DNA of 64,000 nucleotides from Leptolyngbya sp. PCC 6406 (GCF_000332095.2 NZ_KI913949.1:971198-1035197); one strand, 5' to 3'; shown: positions 45,493 through 54,571, counted from the stretch's first letter. The notes: generated by a model not told the origin, from the letters alone. Numbers and translations: made by a program.

Positions 45493-46779
45493 ATGGTTAC
45501 CCTGCTTTCCCAGCCCTCTCGATTGACCCTCAACGGCGATCGCCTCAATCAGCGCATCGAAATCCTCGCTAATCTAGGCCGTCAATCATCGGGCTATATC
45601 CGTCGCCTCGCCTTCACCCCCGAAGACCTCCAGGCCCGTCAGCAGGTGCAGACCTGGATGGCGCAAGCGGGGATGACAGTGCGGATCGACGCGGCGGGCA
45701 ATATCATTGGGCGCTACCCCGGTCAGGTGCAGGATGCTCCCGCCCTAGCCACGGGCTCCCACATTGACACGGTGCCCTCTGGAGGGCGCTTTGACGGCGT
45801 GCTGGGGGTGCTGGCGGGCATTGAGGCCATCGCTGCCCTCCAAGAGCGGCACCTGCGCCTGCGCCATCCCCTAGAGGTGATCGTTTTCACCGACGAGGAA
45901 AGTACCATGATCGGCTGTCAGGCCATGGCGGGCACTGTCCAGGCGCGGGCTGCTGACTACCATCCTGCCGATGGCACCACTCTGGAATCTTGCCTGGAGC
46001 GGGTCGGGGGCAACTGGGATGAGATTGCCACGGCCCTGCGATCGCGGTCGGATCTTGCCGCCTTTGTAGAACTCCATGTGGAGCAGGGGGCAGTGTTGGA
46101 ACATCAGCAGCGCAGCATTGGTGTGGTCGAAGGGGTGGTGGGCATTCGCCGCTGGGCTCTGAGCCTGACCGGGGAGGCGAACCATGCGGGTACGACGCCG
46201 ATGGATCTGCGCCATGATGCCCTAGTAGCCGCCGCTGAAATCACCCTGGCGGTGCGGAGGATCGCCCTCCAGCAACCCGGTAATCCCGTGGCCACGGTGG
46301 GCTATCTGAATGTCTTGCCCAATGCGGTCAATATTGTGCCGGGGCGGGTAGATCTGTCGGTAGATATGCGGGATCTTTCCTGCAACTGTCTCCACACGAT
46401 GGAGCAGCGGTTGAAACAGGAGGCTCAGGGCATCGCCGCCACCCATGGAGTGGCCATCACCTTCAAGCCCCTCCTCTGTGTGGAACCGACCCCAGCGGCT
46501 CCAGGGATTCAAGGTGCGATCGCAACTGTCTGCGATGAACTGGGCCTGAGCCACTGTTCTCTCCCCAGCCGCGCCGGACACGATGCCCTGGAAATTGGCC
46601 GTATCACCGACATGGGCATGATTTTTGTCCCCAGTCAGGCGGGCATCAGCCACTCCCAAGCGGAATACACCTCCCCGGAGCAATGCACCCAGGGGGCCAC
46701 GGTGCTGCTCCACACCTTTCTCAAGCTAGACACTGCTTACCCCACGGATAATGCCGAAAGGGTGAAGAGTGAAGAGTGA
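45493..46779 (+). CDS. Zn-dependent M20 amidohydrolase (carbamoylase/allantoate amidohydrolase type)
   Basis: The 428-residue enzyme has the hydantoinase/carbamoylase pattern: ATGSHIDTVPSGGRFDGVLG (metal-binding His and Asp), VIVFTDEESTMIGCQAMAG (catalytic Glu), ELHVEQGAVLE and LPSRAGHDALEIGRI, with SGGRFDG and FVPSQAGISHSQ. It hydrolyses N-carbamoyl or ureido bonds; N-carbamoyl-L-amino acids and allantoate are candidates. The C-terminus (ERVKSEE) is encoded by the first units of a heptamer tandem repeat, so the stop codon lies in the repeat. Confidence 0.93.
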   Translation: MVTLLSQPSRLTLNGDRLNQRIEILANLGRQSSGYIRRLAFTPEDLQARQQVQTWMAQAGMTVRIDAAGNIIGRYPGQVQDAPALATGSHIDTVPSGGRFDGVLGVLAGIEAIAALQERHLRLRHPLEVIVFTDEESTMIGCQAMAGTVQARAADYHPADGTTLESCLERVGGNWDEIATALRSRSDLAAFVELHVEQGAVLEHQQRSIGVVEGVVGIRRWALSLTGEANHAGTTPMDLRHDALVAAAEITLAVRRIALQQPGNPVATVGYLNVLPNAVNIVPGRVDLSVDMRDLSCNCLHTMEQRLKQEAQGIAATHGVAITFKPLLCVEPTPAAPGIQGAIATVCDELGLSHCSLPSRAGHDALEIGRITDMGMIFVPSQAGISHSQAEYTSPEQCTQGATVLLHTFLKLDTAYPTDNAERVKSEE

Positions 46780-46843
46780 AGGGTGAAGAGTGAAGGGTGA
46801 AGGGTGAAGGGTGAAGGGTGAAGGGTGAAGGGTGAAGGGTGAC
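46760..46843. repeat. Heptanucleotide tandem repeat (12 units)
   Basis: Twelve units of GGGTGAA or GAGTGAA run in tandem and end GGGTGAC. The first units encode the last residues and stop of the amidohydrolase. Such short tandem heptamers (STRR type) are known from filamentous cyanobacteria. A second short tandem of AAAATTCAAA type follows at about 46876-46907. Confidence 0.9.
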
Positions 46844-46919
46844 ACGACAGGCAAGGGATTGCCCCTACGTGATCAATTCAAAACTCAAAATTCAAAATTC
46901 AAAACTCTCTGCCACCCCC

Positions 46920-47732
46920 TCACCCCCCTCCCCTCCGCAAGTCCTCCAACCCTGCAAAGTCATACTGCGCTGGGTCCGCCAAGTGGGACGGCACCAAATT
47001 TTGCAAACTGCGAAATAGGGACTCAATGCGCCCAGGGGATTCCCGCTCCCAGGTCGCCAGCATCTCCTTGATCCGCACCCGCTCCAGGTTGGTCTGGGAG
47101 CCACAGAGATTGCAGGGAATGATGGGAAACTGGCGCTGGCGGGCATAGCGGGCAATCATCTGCTCAGAGCAATAGGCGAGGGGCCGAATCACAATATGGC
47201 GATGGTCATCCGTCAGATACTTGGGCGGCATCGCCTTCAGCTTCGCCCCGTGAAATAGGTTGAGAAATAGGGTTTCTACAATGTCATCCCGGTGGTGGCC
47301 GAGGGCAATCTTGGTGACGCCTTCCTCCTCCGCCACCCGGTACAACACCCCCCGCCGCAACCGTGAGCAGAGGCTGCACATTGTCTTGCCTTCAGGAATC
47401 ACGCGCTTGACGGTGCTGTAGGTATCCTGCTCCACAATGCGGTAGGGCACTCCCAAGGCTGTCAAATAGTCCGGCAACACCTGGGTCGGAAATCCGGGCT
47501 GCTTTTGGTCCAGGTTCACCGCGAGCAGCTCAAAGGGTACCGGAGCATTGCGCTGGAGGCTGATCAGCATATCCAGCAGCGTGTAGGAATCTTTGCCCCC
47601 CGACAGGCAGACCATGATGCGATCGCCCGCCCCAATCATGGCGTAATCGTGGATGGCCTTGCCCACCTGATTACGGAGCCGAGCCTGGAGCTTCTTAAAC
47701 GTACTAGACGCGGGGATTGCAGTGGAAACCAT
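46920..47732 (-). CDS. ttcA: tRNA 2-thiocytidine biosynthesis protein TtcA
   Basis: The 270-residue protein has the PP-loop [16 protein letters not shown] and two CxxC motifs, [12 protein letters not shown] and [12 protein letters not shown]. Conserved [16 protein letters not shown] and [15 protein letters not shown] lie between. TtcA uses an iron-sulfur cluster to put sulfur on cytidine 32 of some tRNAs. The call is supported by all motifs. Single gene, convergent with the amidohydrolase. Confidence 0.95.
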   Translation of the reverse strand: MVSTAIPASSTFKKLQARLRNQVGKAIHDYAMIGAGDRIMVCLSGGKDSYTLLDMLISLQRNAPVPFELLAVNLDQKQPGFPTQVLPDYLTALGVPYRIVEQDTYSTVKRVIPEGKTMCSLCSRLRRGVLYRVAEEEGVTKIALGHHRDDIVETLFLNLFHGAKLKAMPPKYLTDDHRHIVIRPLAYCSEQMIARYARQRQFPIIPCNLCGSQTNLERVRIKEMLATWERESPGRIESLFRSLQNLVPSHLADPAQYDFAGLEDLRRGGG

Positions 47733-47846
47733 GGGCCGATTACTTTCTGGAGTGGAGAGAAATGCTGGATACTCACAATCTACATGATGGTCAGAATCGG
47801 CAAATGATAGTCTAGGAAGGCTGCATGTTTCCGGCCCATAGCGTTG

Positions 47847-48440
47847 ATGATTGACCCTGTTCTACTGGAATCCTTGGTTTGGACCGATTACCGTCTGGCG
47901 GTCCTGTTCTCAGTCCTCATGCCGCTGGTGCTACTGACTTGGGCCTTTATCCGTAAATCTGAAGCCCTGCACCTGTTGCTCACGATCTACTGGAAGGTTG
48001 CCAGTCTGCTGATGATCACGGTGTATCTGATGATCGGCGGCTTTGGGATCGGCTTCATCACCGCCTTAATGGCGCGCATTCTCATCCCCATGACCCTCTG
48101 GTTCTGGGATGATCTCAATGAAGAGATCCGAGAACAGCCCCAAAGTATCCTCCGGTTTGTCTTTGTTTCCTGGCGCTGGGCCGTGACAATCTACCATGGC
48201 CTAGGTGCGATCGCGCTTTTACTCTTCATCCCCTGCGCCTTTTCCACCGAGCTGTTCGGTAGCAGTCGCTGCCAAGCCTGGATTCAGCCCAACTTCCTCT
48301 ACAAAGCGCAGTTCCACGATGGAGACCCCAATGGCTTTTTAGGCTTCTTCGGCATCCTTGGCCTAGTCATTTATATGATTGCCCTGGGCTACTTTGTAAT
48401 TGTGCGCTTAGGTCGCCAAGGCCGCTCCGCTATGAACTAG
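47847..48440 (+). CDS. DUF3177 family membrane protein
   Basis: The ATG at 47847 is chosen because the codon before it is TTG. The 197-residue protein has about five hydrophobic segments: [73 protein letters not shown] and [20 protein letters not shown]. It contains conserved [10 protein letters not shown]. The family is conserved in cyanobacteria with no known function. The next gene follows after 11 bases. Confidence 0.85.
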   Translation: MIDPVLLESLVWTDYRLAVLFSVLMPLVLLTWAFIRKSEALHLLLTIYWKVASLLMITVYLMIGGFGIGFITALMARILIPMTLWFWDDLNEEIREQPQSILRFVFVSWRWAVTIYHGLGAIALLLFIPCAFSTELFGSSRCQAWIQPNFLYKAQFHDGDPNGFLGFFGILGLVIYMIALGYFVIVRLGRQGRSAMN

Positions 48441-48451
48441 GTGCTTCACCC

Positions 48452-48754
48452 ATGACCTCCCCCCTCCCCATTCAACGCCTCGAAGCCTATAGCCAGCAGT
48501 ATCCCCAAGAGGTGCTGTTAGTGAATGCCACCATTGGCGCAGACGCGGATCAGGTGGTCATTTTCCGGGGATTTTCCAGTTCTCTCATGCGGCCCACCGC
48601 CTTTGATCCCGAGGTACCAGTGTTACCCGAGGAGGCCACCATCACCAGCCTCGATCGCCTCCAAGGCCCCTACACCCCTGACAATCCCCAGTATTTAGAA
48701 CGTGCTATTTCCTGGCTCACCTTCGCCACCCGTCTCACGGATCTCGGTCTGTAG
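48452..48754 (+). CDS. DUF7734-like conserved cyanobacterial/plastid protein
   Basis: The 100-residue protein reads RLEAYSQQYPQEVLLVNATI, then DQVVIFRGFSSSLMRPTAFD PEVP and GPYTPDNPQYLERAISW. The GFSSSLMRPTAFDP block is a strong conserved core, also known to me from plastid-targeted plant proteins. No function is established. It is probably co-transcribed with the DUF3177 gene. Confidence 0.75.
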   Translation: MTSPLPIQRLEAYSQQYPQEVLLVNATIGADADQVVIFRGFSSSLMRPTAFDPEVPVLPEEATITSLDRLQGPYTPDNPQYLERAISWLTFATRLTDLGL

Positions 48755-48876
48755 ATCCCCAACCGTCCCTACGGTTCTTCCTTGCCATCGCCTGCATTGG
48801 GCGCGGTGCTCGTAGCCCCTACGGGCTTACAGGGTCTCCCCCTAGAAAGCTTGCTGAATCCAGTTGTGAACCCACT

Positions 48877-49293
48877 ATGGCCCCAGCAGATGACTGTGCT
48901 GACTTGAGAGGTAGCCCCCGTGCCCTCGTTACCACCTTTATGGACCAGGTGCAGAGGTTGCGTCAGACTGCCACCCAGCCCAATCCCGATGGTCGATCGC
49001 TCCAGGAGCAGTTTCTTGCCCTGCAACAATCGGCCCAGCAGGGAATTTTGCAGATGACTCCCCGCCACCAGGAGGGGTTACCACCTCAGTCGGTGGTGGC
49101 CTACCAGACGGAAATCAGTCGCGCCCTACGGTTACTGGGGATGGATATTACCTTTATGCAGGCGGCACGGCAGTCCTTGACCGGGCAAAAGCGTCAAGCC
49201 CAAATGGGCGATCGCCTGGAACGCCTTTTGAACTATGGGGAAGGGCTATTGGCTTCCCTGAGCGATGATGCCGTTGGGACTGATGGGAACTAG
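48877..49293 (+). CDS. Small helical protein, possibly PatD family
   Basis: The 138-residue helical protein has FMDQVQRLRQTATQP, then VVAYQTEISRALRLLGMDIT and FMQAARQSLTGQKRQAQMGD with RLERLLNYGEGLLASL. The YQTEI…RLLGMDITFMQAARQ block is reminiscent of the heterocyst-frequency protein PatD family, which also occurs in non-heterocystous strains. I am not certain of this assignment. Confidence 0.6.
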   Translation: MAPADDCADLRGSPRALVTTFMDQVQRLRQTATQPNPDGRSLQEQFLALQQSAQQGILQMTPRHQEGLPPQSVVAYQTEISRALRLLGMDITFMQAARQSLTGQKRQAQMGDRLERLLNYGEGLLASLSDDAVGTDGN

Positions 49294-49302
49294 TGGGTCA
49301 TT

Positions 49303-49408
49303 TATAGCGGTTCTCACTCGGGTTAAGTACAGGCAAGGGGCTTAAGCCCCTTGTTCCCCGAATTGCCATCAAGTTGAGCTGTACCTCATCCATTAGGGAA
49401 CCGCTATA
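49303..49408. repeat. Miniature element with TATAGCGGTTC ends
   Basis: The left end TATAGCGGTTCTC and right end GGGAACCGCTATA form a 13-base inverted repeat with one mismatch. TA borders fit a Tc1/IS630-type target duplication. The palindrome AAGGGGCTTAAGCCCCTT lies inside, as at 37196. It ends two bases from the ureD stop codon. Confidence 0.7.
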
Positions 49409-49409
49409 T

Positions 49410-50315
49410 TTAACGCTGCCAGACCCGAGGCAAGATCGGATCTTGGCCGCCGTGGGTGTGGCGGATCTGGACCCAGACGGCCTCAAACCAGCGGCGTACC
49501 TCGCTGGTGCTGTGGCCCCGATAGCGACACACTAGCCCTGCTTGCAAGCGGCTTACCCCGGCTTCGCCTCGGTTTTGGGTTGTGGTCTGCCAGAGGTCGC
49601 GGATGTGGTTAACGAATTCTCGCTCTACTGGGCTACCGACCCAGGCGAGGGTCGCCACCACGGGACAGCCCGCTAGGGCATGGGGGCTGTGCCAACGGGT
49701 TTCATTGGCGATGAACCTTTGGGGATCAACCCACAGGGGTTTTTCGTCTTGCCAGATCTCAAAGCGCGATCGCACTTCTCCCGCTACAAACCGCTCTCCC
49801 CGAGCCGTGCGTCCCAACCGCAGGATATCCCAGCCCAGCCAATGGGCTTGAGGGGCCAACTCCACCCGCCAGGTCTGGTGATAGCACGCCCCCTCAAACA
49901 GGATAGATTCCTGGGGCAGCCACTCTAGTCGGGCTCCCTCGCCCACTCGGACTATCCCCGTTACCTGGGCTGGTCGTTGGTGAGGCTGGTCGTTGTAGAC
50001 TTTGGCCGCCGCTGCCGTTGTAATGAGGGCCTGGGTCTGGGGCTCTAACGTCAGGTCATAGGCCAAACGGTCACCTCCCACCATGCCCCCCGCCGTATGG
50101 ATCAGGATGGTGTGGCAACGGCGATTTGCTTCCGGGTAGAAGGGACGCTGCACCTTAAGGGGGGCCTGGGTCTGCACCAGGGGCACCGTTTTGTCTCCCT
50201 GACGGCGATAGGTGAGGGTGGCCCGTCCCTGCCAAGCGCGACCCCCACTTACCGGAGAGCGGATTTCAGCGGAGACAGGGATTGAAACTGAGGCTGACGA
50301 TTCAATCGACGGCAC
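49410..50315 (-). CDS. ureD: Urease accessory protein UreD
   Basis: The 301-residue protein has the UreD/UreH pattern: TILIHTAGGMVGGDRLAYDL, ALITTAAAAKVYNDQP, EWLPQESILFEGACYHQTWR and GWDILRLGRTARGERF. With UreF and UreG it loads nickel into urease. No urease structural or other accessory gene lies in the window; in many cyanobacteria ure genes are scattered, so this is not a sign of decay. Confidence 0.95.
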   Translation of the reverse strand: MPSIESSASVSIPVSAEIRSPVSGGRAWQGRATLTYRRQGDKTVPLVQTQAPLKVQRPFYPEANRRCHTILIHTAGGMVGGDRLAYDLTLEPQTQALITTAAAAKVYNDQPHQRPAQVTGIVRVGEGARLEWLPQESILFEGACYHQTWRVELAPQAHWLGWDILRLGRTARGERFVAGEVRSRFEIWQDEKPLWVDPQRFIANETRWHSPHALAGCPVVATLAWVGSPVEREFVNHIRDLWQTTTQNRGEAGVSRLQAGLVCRYRGHSTSEVRRWFEAVWVQIRHTHGGQDPILPRVWQR

Positions 50316-50557
50316 AAATACTCCCTAACATGATGTCTGGTTGATTGCGTACAATTCTGCAAAGGACGCAAAGCCCTGCGCCCCTATCCATGAGCTAGAT
50401 TTGTGGGGTATCAACGTAAGCCGAGACAATATTGGTTCCGAGGAATTCAGGAGTCAGAATCCAGTACTCTCCTAGATGCTGACTCCTAACTCCTAACTCC
50501 TCCCCAAGAGAGTTGTCCCGCTTTGAGTTGATACCCCAAGGCTCTACCCCCAAGGCT

Positions 50558-50755
50558 CTACATATTGGCCCGAGCATCCTTGACGGCAGCGTAGAAAAAG
50601 ACGCCAGTCATGGGGATGCTGAGGGCAAGAACAATGCTGGTGGGTAGGTTGCCCCAGTCAGGTTGGCCAGAGGAGAGCTCAAAGATGGAGCCCACTGCCG
50701 CGATCGCAGCGACACAGGAACCCAATAGAAATAACCCGCTCTTTGGTGTCCACAC
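50558..50755 (-). CDS. Small two-span membrane protein
   Basis: This 65-residue protein has two hydrophobic segments (LFLLGSCVAAIAAVGSIFEL and IVLALSIPMTGVFFYAAVKD) separated by a polar loop SSGQPDWGNLPT. It resembles small conserved cyanobacterial membrane proteins without known role. A HIP1-like octamer lies in it. It is divergent from nothing obvious and stands alone. Confidence 0.6.
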   Translation of the reverse strand: MWTPKSGLFLLGSCVAAIAAVGSIFELSSGQPDWGNLPTSIVLALSIPMTGVFFYAAVKDARANM

Positions 50756-50863
50756 AGTGTTTAGCCTCTACCCAGATCTTGATGCAATAGTGACACAGCC
50801 GGGACGTGGCTACAACCTAAGTAGCGGTGATGGGGCCAGGGTGGAAATTTTCTTTGCCCGTCC

Positions 50864-51430
50864 CTAACTGTGGACGAGCTTTACGTCCTTCGCGGAAAAC
50901 CCTTGCTTTTGGAGGGCTTGGTTCATGGCCAACTGGTTGGTAACCCGATCCACAAACATGACCCCAGCGAGGTGATCCATTTCGTGGAGAATGCAGCGGG
51001 CCAGAAGATCATCGGCGGCGAGTTTCTGGGGTCGTCCGTTTTCGTCCTTGTAGCTGACCTCAATGGCGACGGGGCGCACCACATCCAGATACACACCAGG
51101 AATGCTTAGGCAGCCTTCTTCTCCGGTGCAGAGTTTTTGACTGGTGCGGAGAACCTTGGGGTTGATCAAGATTAAGGGTAGGGCGGCAGGATTATCCGGT
51201 TCTAGATCAATGACAATCACCTGCTTGTTTACCCCCACTTGGGGTGCGGCAAGGCCAATGCCGTCGGAACTGTACATGGTTTGCAGCATTTCCCGAGCCA
51301 ACTGACGGATTTCATCGTCCACCTTAGCCACCCGTTTTGCGGGCTGACGGAGGACACGATCGCCCAGGGTATGGATCTTTAGGGGCGGCGTTTTCAGCTT
51401 TTTCTTGTCTACCTGGGTGGCGGTGGTCAT
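50864..51430 (-). CDS. def: Peptide deformylase
   Basis: The 188-residue type 1B-like enzyme has all three motifs: GIGLAAPQVGVNKQVIV, EEGCLSIPGVYLD with the metal-binding Cys, and CILHEMDHLAGVMFVDR with HExxH. It removes the formyl group from new proteins. A basic stretch at the start (QVDKKKLKTPPLKIHTLG) is common in cyanobacterial homologues. Confidence 0.96.
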   Translation of the reverse strand: MTTATQVDKKKLKTPPLKIHTLGDRVLRQPAKRVAKVDDEIRQLAREMLQTMYSSDGIGLAAPQVGVNKQVIVIDLEPDNPAALPLILINPKVLRTSQKLCTGEEGCLSIPGVYLDVVRPVAIEVSYKDENGRPQKLAADDLLARCILHEMDHLAGVMFVDRVTNQLAMNQALQKQGFSAKDVKLVHS

Positions 51431-51501
51431 AGGACATCAATGGCGTGAACAGTGGTGGGGAATTTAAAACCCCTAGGCTTCAAATTCTTGCAAATCTTAC
51501 C

Positions 51502-51635
51502 TAGTGCTCAGTCAAGCTTCAATTTGTAGGTTGGGTGCAGCGCTAGCGGAACCCAACATAGCCTACCGCTGTTGGGTGACCCTTCGTTTCACCCAACCTA
51601 CAAGTACTCTAATCTTTAGTCTTGACGCTGCACTA
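51502..51635. repeat. Miniature element (GTAGGTTGGGTG core), copy 1, on the cobA stop
   Basis: The left end TAGTGCTCAGTCAAG and right end (inverted) TAGTGCAGCGTCAAG pair well, and both borders are CTAG. The core GTAGGTTGGGTG…AGCGCTAGCGG…CACCCAACCTAC can form a long hairpin. The right TAG is the stop codon of cobA. Confidence 0.75.
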
Positions 51636-52511
51636 GTCCATCCTAGCAATGGGAGATGCGTCCTTGGTTAATCCCGGCGTTAAGGATGGGCCAGTTAAAG
51701 CCTTGGCAATCCAGGGGAGAGGGGTGTGGGCGGGTTGGCTTTGCGCCAGCAGGGGGCGTAGGTTGACTACGGTACCAATCACCGCGATCGCGGGGGCGGC
51801 GAATCCCGTTGCCACCATTTCTGAGAGGACTGTACCTAGGGTCGCCACCAAGGTTTCCTGTTCGGGGCGAGTGCCCCAGCGAATCAGGGCCACGGGGGTA
51901 TCGGTGGCGAGATCTGCCTGGGTCAGGGCAGTGACAATATTGGTTAGGTTATGGATGCCCATATAGATCACAATGGTTTCCGACCCGCGCGCGATCGCGG
52001 CCCAATCTACCTGAGGCCGATACTTACCCACCGACTCGTGACCCGTAACAAAGGTGACGGAGGAACTGTAGTCCCGATGGGTGAGGGGAATCCCGGCATA
52101 AGCGGGCACCGCCACACCAGCGGTGATGCCAGGAACAACTTCCACTGCAATCCCCGCCTCCACCAAACCCAGCATTTCCTCTCCCCCGCGCCCAAAAACA
52201 AAGGGATCGCCGCCCTTCAGACGCACCACGATGGCATGGTGTTGGGCCTGGTGCACTAGCAAGGCCGTGATCTCTTCCTGCTTGAGGGAATGGTACCCTC
52301 GGCGCTTCCCTGCTGAGATCATCTCGGCTTGGGGATTCACCATGGCCAGAACAGGAGCGCTCACTAAGGCGTCATAGACCACCACATCAGCCCGCTCTAA
52401 CAAATCTCGGCCCTTGAGGGTCATTAACCCCGGATCCCCCGGTCCTGCCCCCACCAGATATACCGTGCCTAAGTTCCGCTTTTCCCCTGGCGGCCTTGCT
52501 CCATGCGTCAT
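51633..52511 (-). CDS. cobA: Uroporphyrinogen-III C-methyltransferase
   Basis: The 292-residue SUMT-type methylase has VYLVGAGPGDPGLMTLKG, the KRRGYHSLKQEEI block, VVRLKGGDPFVFGRGGEE and VVPGITAGVAVPAYAGIPLT. It methylates uroporphyrinogen III to precorrin-2, the branch point to siroheme and cobalamin. sirB lies 18 bases upstream on the same strand, so the two early steps are co-expressed. Its stop codon overlaps a miniature element. Confidence 0.96.
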   Translation of the reverse strand: MTHGARPPGEKRNLGTVYLVGAGPGDPGLMTLKGRDLLERADVVVYDALVSAPVLAMVNPQAEMISAGKRRGYHSLKQEEITALLVHQAQHHAIVVRLKGGDPFVFGRGGEEMLGLVEAGIAVEVVPGITAGVAVPAYAGIPLTHRDYSSSVTFVTGHESVGKYRPQVDWAAIARGSETIVIYMGIHNLTNIVTALTQADLATDTPVALIRWGTRPEQETLVATLGTVLSEMVATGFAAPAIAVIGTVVNLRPLLAQSQPAHTPLPWIAKALTGPSLTPGLTKDASPIARMD

Positions 52512-52529
52512 TCTATGTCTCCCTCGGCG

Positions 52530-53468
52530 TTAGGCCGTTATACCATTTCCCAGCAGCACTGGGCTGATATTATTGCCCTGCTCCAAAGGGGGAGGAGCCG
52601 TCAAGGCCACATCACTCACCACCCGCGCCAGATCGGCACTGCTACCCAAGGGGGGCAGCAAACGGAAACGCACACGGGGAAAACGCTCTGCCAAGGCTTC
52701 GGTCTGTTGGGTAATGCTGTCGGTAATGCCCCCAGCAAACAAAAAATAGGGCGCGATCGCAATACGCTGATGCCCCGCCTGAATCAAATGGATCACCTGC
52801 TCCTCTAGCCCCGGTGCCACCGCCCAAAACGCGATCGCGGCCCCCAACTTAGCAGCGGTACGCTCCAGCAGACGGTTACTGCCCGGTCGGCGGCTACCGT
52901 GGGCCACCAGTAACCGAGTCTCGACAGTGGTGCGGGCAAGACGACTAGCCAGAAACGCCTGGAGCCCTTGATAGCCCCCCAAATGATCCGTCATGTGAAC
53001 CTGCATATCAGCAGGCAAATGGATCTGAGCTTGGGCCAGTTCGGAGGGTACATCCTCAACCACATGGACCCCCCGCAATAGAAACAACGGAACCACCACT
53101 AACTGCCGTACCCCTAGAGCCGCCGCCCGGTGTCCAAAAATGGCAATTTGCTCTGCCAAGGGCACTGCCGCCGTTTCCAGGGTAGCGGTACCCACAAGGG
53201 GCATCGGGTGCTGCCGTCCATCGTCCTCCGAGACCAGAAGCTCTGATTCGGGAGGTAGTGGAAAGCGTCGAGGGCCACCACCCGGACTAGCCCTGGGCCA
53301 CCGCGACAGCATTCCCTCCGGATGTTCTGGGCGCATGGGCTGCCCCTGGCGTCCCACCCAGGCCGGATCAGCCAATTGCTGTCGCACCGTTTGGGCCAAG
53401 CGCATCAGGGACTTACGATGGCGGGGATCGGTGCTGCCGTGGGCAACGAGTAGGTAGGCGGTGGACAT
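52530..53468 (-). CDS. sirB: Sirohydrochlorin chelatase, two CbiX domains
   Basis: The ATG at 53468 opens STAYLLVAHGSTDPRHRKSL, the catalytic-His region of CbiX/SirB; the longer frame is not family-like. A second domain repeats LLVAHGSRRPGSNRLLERTA and IAIAPYFLFAGGITDSI. The 312-residue, two-domain form is the cyanobacterial type. It inserts iron (or cobalt) into sirohydrochlorin. cobA follows after 18 bases. Confidence 0.93.
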   Translation of the reverse strand: MSTAYLLVAHGSTDPRHRKSLMRLAQTVRQQLADPAWVGRQGQPMRPEHPEGMLSRWPRASPGGGPRRFPLPPESELLVSEDDGRQHPMPLVGTATLETAAVPLAEQIAIFGHRAAALGVRQLVVVPLFLLRGVHVVEDVPSELAQAQIHLPADMQVHMTDHLGGYQGLQAFLASRLARTTVETRLLVAHGSRRPGSNRLLERTAAKLGAAIAFWAVAPGLEEQVIHLIQAGHQRIAIAPYFLFAGGITDSITQQTEALAERFPRVRFRLLPPLGSSADLARVVSDVALTAPPPLEQGNNISPVLLGNGITA

Positions 53469-53671
53469 AAAAACCATCCTGGACGACAGCGGACTAAACT
53501 CCGGTGACAGGACGCAAACAGAAATACTCTCAGGGGGCAATTGCCCCACCTCTCAAGAACGGCTAGCAAGTAATGAAATTATAGGAATCCCCCAACGCCG
53601 TCGCTGTATCAAGGACTTCACGCCGGAGCAAAGGGTCGTAACAAGCTATACCTTGTCAGTCAAGGCGTTAG

Positions 53672-54052
53672 TCAAGGCAGTTGCCGAGCACTCAGGGGAA
53701 TAAAGCGCCCCACAATTCCCAAGGTCTTGACCTCATAGCTCGGCAGAAAGTCGAGGCCCGGTACCCCCAGAGACGTGCGATAAATACTACAGACCCACAG
53801 GTTCAGGCGCTCTGTCCGATTACGAATCAAGGTGGGAATCTGGGGCTGTCCCAAGGCAATCACCTCGGCGCATTGTCCCTGAAGCACCTCTGCTACGGCT
53901 CCTGGCAAATCATCACAGAGTGTTTCATTGAGATAAAGAGATGCTTGCTCCGTGGCATAGGCTTGATAGGCGATAGGGGTGGGATTGGTGGCTACAAGCC
54001 CACCAACTACTGCTCCCAGTATCAAAAATCCAATGACGGTTGAGACTTTCAT
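53672..54052 (-). CDS. DUF4359 family protein
   Basis: The 126-residue protein has an N-terminal signal or anchor (VSTVIGFLILGAVVGGLVAT) followed by NPTPIAYQAYATEQASLYLN and IPTLIRNRTERLNLWVCSIY, with SYEVKTLGIVGRFIPL at the end. This is the DUF4359 pattern. It should lie outside the cytoplasm. Function unknown. Confidence 0.8.
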   Translation of the reverse strand: MKVSTVIGFLILGAVVGGLVATNPTPIAYQAYATEQASLYLNETLCDDLPGAVAEVLQGQCAEVIALGQPQIPTLIRNRTERLNLWVCSIYRTSLGVPGLDFLPSYEVKTLGIVGRFIPLSARQLP

Positions 54053-54262
54053 ATCCGTTTCTGTCGCAACTCCATGGGTGTTAATGAGCAGGCACGATTA
54101 GGACTCTCAACGGGTATGGGGCTCATTGTAGAGGGCGAACCCCCAAACTGGGGGCCAAAAGTGGGGAGGTGTTACGGGGCAGGGCGGGTTTTGATGTAGA
54201 AATCAATTCGATAGCAACAGATCAAAACTCGGTGCTAAAATGGGGACCGTGCAGAAATGCAT

Positions 54263-54337
54263 GGCGAGCGTAGCCAAGGGGTTAAGGCAGTGGATTGTGG
54301 TTCCGCCATTCGTGGGTTCGAATCCCATCGTTCGCCC
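54263..54337 (+). tRNA. tRNA-His (GTG)
   Basis: A full cloverleaf can be drawn. The acceptor arms GGCGAGC and GTTCGCC pair, with C as discriminator. The anticodon stem GTGGA/TCCGC holds loop TTGTGGT with anticodon GTG, and the T arm is GTGGG TTCGAAT CCCAT. The CCA end is not encoded. The anticodon and the C73 discriminator both fit histidine. Confidence 0.95.
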
Positions 54338-54571
54338 TAGTTTCAAGACAACAACAAAGTCCCATCTGTATTGGGGTAGATAGGGGTGAGCGCTGCTCGA
54401 CCTTGCAGGGGTGCCTTAAAGGGGTGTTGGAATTTTGCGATGCCCCCCTTACCAGCTAGGCAAGCGGCTGAATCCTGCTGAATCCTATGGCGCTAGCAGG
54501 CGCTAGCATTGGATGGGTCTAATATCAATTTTTATTGAAAGACGATACCATTCCAATCTCGACTGCCGTCA

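Noticed and set aside
46760-46907. Heptamer and AAAATTCAAA tandems as a CRISPR or origin
   Set aside because: Short uniform units without spacers fit the STRR class of cyanobacterial tandem repeats; no dnaA boxes or initiator gene nearby.
49410-50315. Orphan ureD as a sign of urease loss
   Set aside because: Urease genes are often scattered in cyanobacteria and the ureD frame is intact.
53469-53671. Cobalamin riboswitch before sirB-cobA
   Set aside because: I looked for a B12-box-like sequence upstream of the minus-strand pair and saw none.
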